Of a DNA stretch of 14,852 nt, positions 6,774 through 12,379 are shown piece after piece. Position 1 is the first letter of the stretch; each line of letters starts with the position of its first letter. A program made the translations under genes and the position numbers. The stretch is from CAYNJY01 sp964397755 (GTDB lineage Bacteria > Patescibacteriota > Microgenomatia > UBA10105 > UBA927), in NCBI GenBank assembly GCA_964397755.1, contig CAYNJY010000013.1:1-14852 (forward strand), written 5' to 3'. The notes beneath the pieces were generated by a model. The model saw nothing but the letters and a program-made list of their open reading frames with translations, did no database searches and was not told the DNA's origin.

Positions 6774-7903
6774 ACGAGGCTCCTGCCGTGATATTTTTCC
6801 TCAACAAAGGCCTTCATTGCCTTCTTAAATCGCTCCTGGCTGAACTTCTTGGCCTGCCGCAGGCAATCCTCTCTCTTAATAGAGAGCTGGTCAAGCCTAC
6901 GGATACCGGCCGTTAAGCTCTCAACCGTTGGCTCATCAAAGAAAACTCCAGTTGCCGCTTGCCCTGAGCGAGCGGAGCGAGTCGAAGGGTCAATCACAGA
7001 CTCGAGGTACCCGCCGCCGCGAAAAGCTATAACCGGAGTGCCCGCGGCCATCGCTTCAACCGGCGTCATGCCGAAGTCTTCATCGGTTGCGGTCGCCAGA
7101 AACGCTTTTGCACCCGCATAAAGTTTCCAGGTGTCGTCATCTGGAAGTTCTCTCAAGAATTCAACCGTCGGCCCGGCAAGCGCTCTCAGTCTTTTTTCAT
7201 CCGGCCCGGAACCGACAATCTTAAGCGGCAGCTTGAGTTTGTCGGTCGCGGCGATAGCCAGGTCCACGCGCTTGGGTTCCGCGAGCCGGCTGACAACCAA
7301 ATAGTATTGTTTAGGCTTTAGGATTTGAGATGTAGGATGTATCTCTACTGGCGGGTATATCACCCTCGCCTCTCGCCGATAGAATTTTTTAATGCGCCGG
7401 GCTGTTTCCTTGGAGTTGGCAATAAAGTAATCGACCCTTTGGGCTGCCTCATAATCATAGTGCCGCATGAAAAAGCCTACCAGCGCCGCATACGCGCGGA
7501 CAGGGCCGTAGCGCTGCCAACTGCTTGCGGTGGTGTAGCCATAGAGCCAACGCGGCGGTGTATGGCAGTAGCAGATCTCAATCGCGCGGCCTTTCTTGGC
7601 AAATCCCTTGGTCACATACCAGCTTGCCGAGCTCATGATGACGTCGTAGTGAGCGAAGCCGAATCTATTCCAGATCGCCGGTGCGAGAAACCGCAAAGGA
7701 CTATGGAGCTTGGTCGCGAAACCCGGGACATGGTGCGCCCACGAAACGCGGATGTCGCGATCCTTAAACCGTTCCAAGGCAGAGCCGGGCCGGGAAAACG
7801 CAGTGTAAATCGGCGCCTCCGGCCATATTTCCGACAGCGCAAGAAGGACTCTTTCAGCCCCCCCAAATTCACCGAGGTAATCGTGGACTAATGCTACCTT
7901 CAT
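6770..7903 (-). CDS. GT4-family glycosyltransferase
   Basis: 377 residues, GT-B fold. The N-terminus MKVALVHDYLGEFGGAERVL is typical of GT4 mannosyl/rhamnosyl transferases. The nucleotide-sugar site is in the C-terminal domain: VVSRLAEPKRVDLAI, GSGPDEKRL and the E-x7-E motif in EDFGMTPVEAMAAGTPV. It should transfer a sugar from a nucleotide donor to a lipid-linked or envelope glycan at the inner face of the membrane; donor and acceptor are unknown. After ESVID, where relatives read directly into TGVFF, there is an insertion DPSTRSARSGQAA that comes from a genomic repeat. It begins 30 nt after the exonuclease stop, in the same operon, without a clear Shine-Dalgarno site. It ends in TGA. Confidence 0.9.
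   Translation of the reverse strand: MKVALVHDYLGEFGGAERVLLALSEIWPEAPIYTAFSRPGSALERFKDRDIRVSWAHHVPGFATKLHSPLRFLAPAIWNRFGFAHYDVIMSSASWYVTKGFAKKGRAIEICYCHTPPRWLYGYTTASSWQRYGPVRAYAALVGFFMRHYDYEAAQRVDYFIANSKETARRIKKFYRREARVIYPPVEIHPTSQILKPKQYYLVVSRLAEPKRVDLAIAATDKLKLPLKIVGSGPDEKRLRALAGPTVEFLRELPDDDTWKLYAGAKAFLATATDEDFGMTPVEAMAAGTPVIAFRGGGYLESVIDPSTRSARSGQAATGVFFDEPTVESLTAGIRRLDQLSIKREDCLRQAKKFSQERFKKAMKAFVEEKYHGRSLV
6963..6989 (-). repeat. CCTTCGAC...CTCAGG repeat inside the glycosyltransferase gene
   Basis: Plus strand cctgag-N15-gaaggg, read on the coding strand as PSTRSARSG. Same core as the copies at 9672, 12444 and 12612. Flanking ttg/caa extend partial symmetry. Confidence 0.75.
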
Positions 7904-7933
7904 GCGTTATGAGAGAAACCGACGGCGACAAAT

Positions 7934-8878
7934 TTAAAACAACACTTGTTGCTGATCAGTTGTCTCCTTCTTTTGCCTCGTCTTTTTAGCCACATGTTCC
8001 TCTTTGTTTTTTTCCACGACACCCGTGAGACGCTTGAGGAGCGAGTGGAAGTGGAGTGATCCAAGGACGTTGCGTGCTTCCCGGGTATCGAGTGATCCAA
8101 TGGCTTTGAGAGGAGCGTCCGGGATGGGCGCGTCGGTTCGGATGGTCGCTAGCTCTTGTCCCAGCTCTGCATCACCAATCCCCTTTTCAAGCTTTGCTCG
8201 TACCGAGAGAGACATACCTGATTTCTTTTTCTTCACTGCCTGGTAGAGCTTGGCGAGGGAGCCGTATGTTACCAGAAGGAGAGCCGCGGTTTTGGGGCCG
8301 ATGCCTGCGACTCCCGGGTAGTTGTCTGATGCATCGCCCGCCAAGGCCTTGAAATCAGGAACTTGCTTGGGCGCAACCCCGAGTTTTTCCTTTACCTCTT
8401 TCTCGCCGAAGAGTTTCGCTTCCAATAGTCCCTTCACCGGCATGTAGACAAGGACCCGCTCGCCGTCCACCAACTGAAGTAAATCTTTATCTCCGGTGAC
8501 GATGACTACTTGGTCTGGGATTTGCCGGGACAAAGTCCCGATAATGTCGTCTGCCTCAAACCCATCGACTTCAAAAATCGGGATGCCAAAAGATTCGATG
8601 ACCTCATGAACCTTCTCGACCTGCGAGACAAGTTCTTTATCCATTTCCGGCCGCTGGGATTGGTACGCTTTAAAAAGTTTTTTTCGGAACGTGGGTGCCG
8701 GCCGATCAAAGGCCACCGCAAGATGCGTGGGCCGAAGGTCGTTGACAAGCTTAAAAAGCATCGAGACAAACCCGTAGACCGCGTTCACCATCGATCCGTC
8801 TGGAGCAGTCAGGGGGGGTAAAGCGTGATAAGCCCGGTGGAGGATGGCATTGCCGTCGATAAGAACAAGACGGTTCAT
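7934..8878 (-). CDS. Stand-alone 5'-3' exonuclease (PolA N-terminal type, FEN)
   Basis: 314 residues. Metal-binding acidic motifs are in order: LIDGNAILHRAYHA (N-terminus), AFDRPAPTFRKKLF, EVDGFEADDIIGTLSRQ, VIVTGDKDLLQLVD and GDASDN. The helix-hairpin-helix GVAGIGPKTAALLL follows. It removes RNA primers and 5' flaps during lagging-strand maturation and repair. Polymerase and 3'-5' proofreading domains are absent; the protein ends in a Lys/Glu-rich tail closing with QQQVLF, which matches the beta-clamp-binding consensus QL(S/D)LF. A truncated polA is possible, but the tail looks like a deliberate end. The ATG follows the ftsH stop by 2 nt (translational coupling). Confidence 0.92.
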   Translation of the reverse strand: MNRLVLIDGNAILHRAYHALPPLTAPDGSMVNAVYGFVSMLFKLVNDLRPTHLAVAFDRPAPTFRKKLFKAYQSQRPEMDKELVSQVEKVHEVIESFGIPIFEVDGFEADDIIGTLSRQIPDQVVIVTGDKDLLQLVDGERVLVYMPVKGLLEAKLFGEKEVKEKLGVAPKQVPDFKALAGDASDNYPGVAGIGPKTAALLLVTYGSLAKLYQAVKKKKSGMSLSVRAKLEKGIGDAELGQELATIRTDAPIPDAPLKAIGSLDTREARNVLGSLHFHSLLKRLTGVVEKNKEEHVAKKTRQKKETTDQQQVLF

Positions 8879-8880
8879 GG

Positions 8881-10761
8881 TTACGTGACTTTCTTCTTCG
8901 GGCCACCCATGAGTTTTTCGAACTCCTCGCTCTCGAGTGTCTCCTTCTTGACTAACTCCGCTGCGACCTCGTCAAGTTTCTTTCGGTGTTTCTTAAGAAG
9001 TGCCAGCGCTTTTTGATAGGCGGTATCGATGAGCTTCTTCACTTCCCGGTCAATCGCTCCCTGCATCTCGGGCGACACCGACTGCTGCTCGTAGAAGGCC
9101 TTACCCCACTCGGTGATGTCCAAGGACGGACCGAAGCTGATCGGCCCGAGGTCACTCATGCCAAACTCGGTCACCATGTAGCGGGCGATTTTCGTTGCCT
9201 GATCAATGTCATTGGCGGCGCCGCTCGTCATCTCATGAAACACAGTCTGCTCCGCCGCCCGGCCGCCCATCGTCATCGTAATCTCCTCAATGAGGCGCGA
9301 TTTGGTTTCGTGGAGCCGGTCCTTCTCCGGCGGCGCCAGGGTGTACCCCAGAGCCATCCCGCGCGAGACGATGCTGATCCGGTGGACAATATCAAGGTTC
9401 GGTGAATAGTAAGAAACCACCGCGTGCCCGGCCTCGTGGTAGGCAGTCATCTTGCGGTCGAGGTCGCTCTGCAGCCGCTTCTTCTCCGGTCCGAGTTTGA
9501 CCTTGGTCGCCGCTTCCTCAATGTCTTTCATGTCGATTTCTTTCTTGTCGTCGCGAGCCGCCAATATGGCGGCTTCATTGAGCATGTTCTCGATGTCCGC
9601 TCCCGAGAAACCGACTGTCCGCTTGGCGACTTTATCCCAATCTACACCTTGACCGGGTTTACCCTGCTTGTCCTGAGATTTATCGAAGGGAGCCCCGCTC
9701 CGCGGGGCGAAGGGTTTGCCTTTGGCGTGAATCGCAAGAATGTCTTTGCGTCCAGCCATATCCGGTAAATCCAAAACTACCCGCCGATCAAAGCGGCCGG
9801 GACGCAGCAGCGCCGGATCCAAAAGGTCTCCGCGGTTGGTTGCCGCGACAATGAGAACGGTCGTATTGGGCTCAAAACCGTCCATCTCGACAAGAATCTG
9901 ATTTAACGTCTGCTCCCGTTCATCATGCCCGCCCATGATGCCCACACTTCGCATGCGGCCGATAGCGTCTATCTCGTCGATGAAGATGATGGCCGGCGCG
10001 TTCTTTTTGGCCTGGGCAAAGAGATCCCTCACCCGCGCCGCGCCCACCCCCACAAGCATTTCCATAAACTCGCTACCGGCGATACTGTAAAAGGCCGTTT
10101 TTGCCTCTCCGGCCATGGCCTTGGCTAGGAGCGTCTTCCCCGTTCCGCTGGGACCCACGAGAATCACCCCTTTAGGTGTGCGGGCGCCCAACGCGTTGTA
10201 CTTTGCGGGATTTTTGAGAAAGTCAACCACTTCTTCAAGCTCCTTTTTGGCTTCGTCAACACCAGCCACATCGCTAAAGGTCACCTTGGGCAGATCCTTA
10301 CTAAATATCCGCGCCCGGCTTTGGCCGAACGAGAACAGGTTGTCCTGCGCCCCGCGCGCCTGGCGGAAAAGAAACAGGAAGAACATGACAGTAAGCGCAA
10401 GCGGCAGGATGTTGGAAATCACCCCGAGCCACACCTGACCGGCGCTTAAGTCTTTTATGTGGATCTCGACTGTCTTGGGATCTACGCCCGCGCCCTCGAG
10501 GAGCTTATAGAAGGATTCTTGCTGCTCCTTGTGGGAAATCATTTTCTGTCCGTCTTTGTACTGTACAAGGAGCTTACTCTCAATAACTTCGACGCGTCCA
10601 ACCTTGCCGTCTTTGATATCGGATATCAGAACTGAGAGCGGCTTTTCGGGGATAAGCGCGCTTGGGTTTACGAAGCTGCCGAGTACCGAGAAGATGAGGA
10701 AGGCGATGAAAAGACCGATAAAGAGATTCTTGACGTTGAAGCGCACCTCAAACACCTTCAT
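8881..10761 (-). CDS. ftsH: ATP-dependent zinc metalloprotease FtsH
   Basis: 626 residues from the ATG at 10761 (MKVFEVRF), which is followed by the first membrane segment (LFIGLFIAFLIFSVLG) and has a weak GGAAG 3 nt upstream. An ATG at 10824 would add a basic 21-residue N-terminus and is possible. A second membrane segment (ISNILPLALTVMFFLFLF) precedes the AAA domain: Walker A GPSGTGKT (Ser for the usual Pro), Walker B IIFIDEIDAIGR, second region of homology LLRPGRFDRR. The protease site is HEAGH with SGAANDIDQAT downstream. The substrate pore loop reads EMLVGVGAARV with Leu where E. coli has Phe. A 21-residue repeat-derived insertion lies between the SRH and the lid. FtsH degrades misassembled membrane proteins and short-lived regulators. 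First gene of the ftsH-exonuclease-GT4 operon. Confidence 0.96.
   Translation of the reverse strand: MKVFEVRFNVKNLFIGLFIAFLIFSVLGSFVNPSALIPEKPLSVLISDIKDGKVGRVEVIESKLLVQYKDGQKMISHKEQQESFYKLLEGAGVDPKTVEIHIKDLSAGQVWLGVISNILPLALTVMFFLFLFRQARGAQDNLFSFGQSRARIFSKDLPKVTFSDVAGVDEAKKELEEVVDFLKNPAKYNALGARTPKGVILVGPSGTGKTLLAKAMAGEAKTAFYSIAGSEFMEMLVGVGAARVRDLFAQAKKNAPAIIFIDEIDAIGRMRSVGIMGGHDEREQTLNQILVEMDGFEPNTTVLIVAATNRGDLLDPALLRPGRFDRRVVLDLPDMAGRKDILAIHAKGKPFAPRSGAPFDKSQDKQGKPGQGVDWDKVAKRTVGFSGADIENMLNEAAILAARDDKKEIDMKDIEEAATKVKLGPEKKRLQSDLDRKMTAYHEAGHAVVSYYSPNLDIVHRISIVSRGMALGYTLAPPEKDRLHETKSRLIEEITMTMGGRAAEQTVFHEMTSGAANDIDQATKIARYMVTEFGMSDLGPISFGPSLDITEWGKAFYEQQSVSPEMQGAIDREVKKLIDTAYQKALALLKKHRKKLDEVAAELVKKETLESEEFEKLMGGPKKKVT
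9646..9708 (-). repeat. 63-bp in-frame repeat insertion in ftsH
   Basis: Adds 21 residues (starting APRSGAPFDKSQ) between AIHAKGKPF and VDWDKVAKRT, where FtsH proteins normally run on with about one residue. It holds a cctgag...gaaggg core (9672-9690) and a perfect hairpin CCCCGC-TCC-GCGGGG (9693-9707). The frame used differs from the other repeat copies. Confidence 0.75.
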
Positions 10762-10839
10762 GATCTTCCGTCCGTTACCGTTGCGTCTGCTGTTTCGCAC
10801 CGACTTTTTTGCCGCTTTTATCATGGGAGAATTGAAGCT

Positions 10840-10860
10840 CCGAGGGCTGAAAGCCCTCGG
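10840..10860. repeat. Perfect 9-bp hairpin in the ftsH leader
   Basis: CCGAGGGCT-GAA-AGCCCTCGG, between the ftsH promoter and start codon. No T-run follows on either strand. It could form a stable RNA hairpin in the 5' untranslated region. Confidence 0.7.
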
Positions 10861-10918
10861 ATTCTTTGGTTGGAATCGCGAAGGACTTTCGTAACTCAAA
10901 GCTGAAATCCGGCCGAAG

Positions 10919-10935
10919 CCCCGCCCTGGGCGGGG
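10919..10935. repeat. GC-only hairpin in the ftsH leader
   Basis: CCCCGCC-CTG-GGCGGGG, 7-bp stem with 3-nt loop, located about 15 nt into the predicted ftsH transcript. Very stable; possible leader structure or a mobile palindrome. Confidence 0.65.
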
Positions 10936-10952
10936 CGGCGGATTAACGAGTA

Positions 10953-10961
10953 AGTATACCA
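10953..10961 (-). promoter_or_regulatory. Extended -10 promoter of the ftsH operon
   Basis: TGG-TATACT on the minus strand; no convincing -35. Transcription would start near 10946 and give a leader of about 185 nt containing two strong hairpins, unlike the leaderless genes elsewhere in the window. Confidence 0.45.
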
Positions 10962-10975
10962 CGAATCACCCCTCC

Positions 10976-11260
10976 GTGCACCCTAAAAATGCTATAATAA
11001 CGCTCGGATATTTAGGCACAGTGGTGCTAGAAGAAGACAAAAAAATACCGGAGTATTTTCCCGGCGAGCATGTGCACGTTGTCGACGAAACGGCCGCTGG
11101 TGATGCATTTCGAGCGGCATTCATTACTGAATATTTTGAACGTAAGGACGTGAAGAAAGCTATGAAACTCGCAAACAGAGCAGGCGCGTTCGCTGTTACC
11201 CGACTCGGCTCATACGTAGCCATGCCCACACGAGAACAACTCGAATTCTTTCGGCCATGA
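10976..11260 (+). pseudogene. PfkB-family sugar kinase, C-terminal remnant
   Basis: About 90 codons covering only the last third of a ribokinase/PfkB protein: AIITLGYLGTVVLEED, the anion-hole/catalytic motif ETAAGDAF (usually T-GAGD-F), then KLANRAGAFAVTRLGSYVAMPT. Full members have about 300 residues; the N-terminal ~200 (sugar-binding lid and first PfkB signature) are absent, and the upstream DNA is the ftsH leader. The only possible start is a GTG at 10976 without a ribosome-binding site. It is a 5'-truncated remnant, or a joined contig end. It lies 12 nt before the APH gene. Confidence 0.72.
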
Positions 11261-11272
11261 GATGAATAATCC

Positions 11273-12283
11273 ATGACACCAAAAAAGCTACAAGCCCCGC
11301 TGCGTTCGTTCGATATTGAAAAACCCCACAGTACAGAAATTCCAGGTCGAGCCCACCAAACGTGGAAAATAGAATCGACCAAAGGCACATACATCCTCAA
11401 ACAATACAAAAACACAGACCTTGAATCGCTTCAAAAATCGATTGAGCTTCTGGAGCGCTTGCGCGCTCATGGCATACCGATACCCACCTTCAGAATAAAT
11501 TCTTTGGGAAGTCCCATAACACACCATGAAGAAAAGTTGTACGTCCTGACATCCTGTATTAACCATGTCCCCCTCTTGGCTCCGGCTGTCGGACCACAGG
11601 TGCTTAAACAAGCTGCGTCTATCCTTGGATTGCTTCATGCTCTGCATCTACATATCTATCAGGATCTATTAGAAAAAATTGATTTCACTAAAACAACAAA
11701 AGTAGTAACTGAACTGATTGCTCAATTTCGAGAAAAATATTCTCTATTGATCAATGCCCATCCAGAAGAATTTGAAAGCCTCGGGCGTCTTGCTTCAACC
11801 ATGAACGCCACAGAGTCCTTGCGGCATCAATACAACATTCCTCAGTTTACGGGTTTGTGGGGATCTATCCACGGCGACTACACGCCCGACAATGTCCTCA
11901 TTGAACGAAACTCAAACACGCTCTTTATTATTGACTGGGACAATGCAAAAATAGCGCCGCGCGCATTTGAAATTCATAAGGCAATTGGTGCTTTCTGTGG
12001 GCTGGCGCCGCTGAATGCGTACCTGGTCCCCATTGATTGGGAAAAGGCGGAAATTTTTCTTCGTGCCTACCACGCGATCAATCCCCTCACGGAAGACGGG
12101 ATCAACGAAATCGTAACAAGCGCAGCGTACGGATGCTCTACATATTGGCTTCGCTTTACGCTCCTCCAGACACTTGCCGAAGATTTTCGGATGCTCGATC
12201 TGCTTCCGAAAAAAGTAGAGGATTGTTTGTTTTGGAAAAATAATCTTGAGAAATATCGCCAACTACTCCACTCTGTTGCATGA
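11273..12283 (+). CDS. APH-family phosphotransferase (aminoglycoside/choline/homoserine kinase-like)
   Basis: 336 residues. Kinase-like fold: a beta-3 Lys in GTYILKQYKN, the hinge LYVLTSCI, Brenner catalytic loop SIHGDYTPDNVLIE (Asp base and Asn), and metal-binding Asp in FIIDWDNAKIAPRAFEI. The phosphate acceptor cannot be assigned; related proteins phosphorylate homoserine, sugars or small amines. It follows the PfkB remnant by 12 nt and probably shared its operon. The gene is visibly richer in A+T than its neighbours, which fits later acquisition. It ends in TGA. Confidence 0.88.
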   Translation: MTPKKLQAPLRSFDIEKPHSTEIPGRAHQTWKIESTKGTYILKQYKNTDLESLQKSIELLERLRAHGIPIPTFRINSLGSPITHHEEKLYVLTSCINHVPLLAPAVGPQVLKQAASILGLLHALHLHIYQDLLEKIDFTKTTKVVTELIAQFREKYSLLINAHPEEFESLGRLASTMNATESLRHQYNIPQFTGLWGSIHGDYTPDNVLIERNSNTLFIIDWDNAKIAPRAFEIHKAIGAFCGLAPLNAYLVPIDWEKAEIFLRAYHAINPLTEDGINEIVTSAAYGCSTYWLRFTLLQTLAEDFRMLDLLPKKVEDCLFWKNNLEKYRQLLHSVA

Positions 12284-12351
12284 TGATGCATGACGAGTTT
12301 CCCACCGCGGTTGTTTGTCTTGACCACATCTAACCCGACCACACCAACCCG

Positions 12352-12376
12352 ACAGGTTGAATAGCTTTCAACCTGT
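12352..12376. terminator. Hairpin between convergent genes, possible bidirectional terminator
   Basis: ACAGGTTGAA-TAGCT-TTCAACCTGT, a perfect 10-bp stem with 5-nt loop between the APH gene (+) and the synthetase ORF (-). No clear T-run on either side, so termination efficiency is uncertain. Confidence 0.5.
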
Positions 12377-12379
12377 TCC

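Noticed and set aside
7325..7891. 188-codon plus-strand frame
   Set aside because: Antisense shadow of the glycosyltransferase; no motif.
8526..8540. CGGGAC-AAA-GTCCCG palindrome in the exonuclease gene
   Set aside because: It encodes residues at a normally conserved position (GTLSR) without extra length, so it is probably native rather than inserted.
10762..10962. 67-residue N-terminal extension of FtsH from a GTG at 10962
   Set aside because: The extension reads through the predicted promoter and two hairpins, is Pro/Arg/Ser-rich without homology, and the GTG lies on the -10 box.
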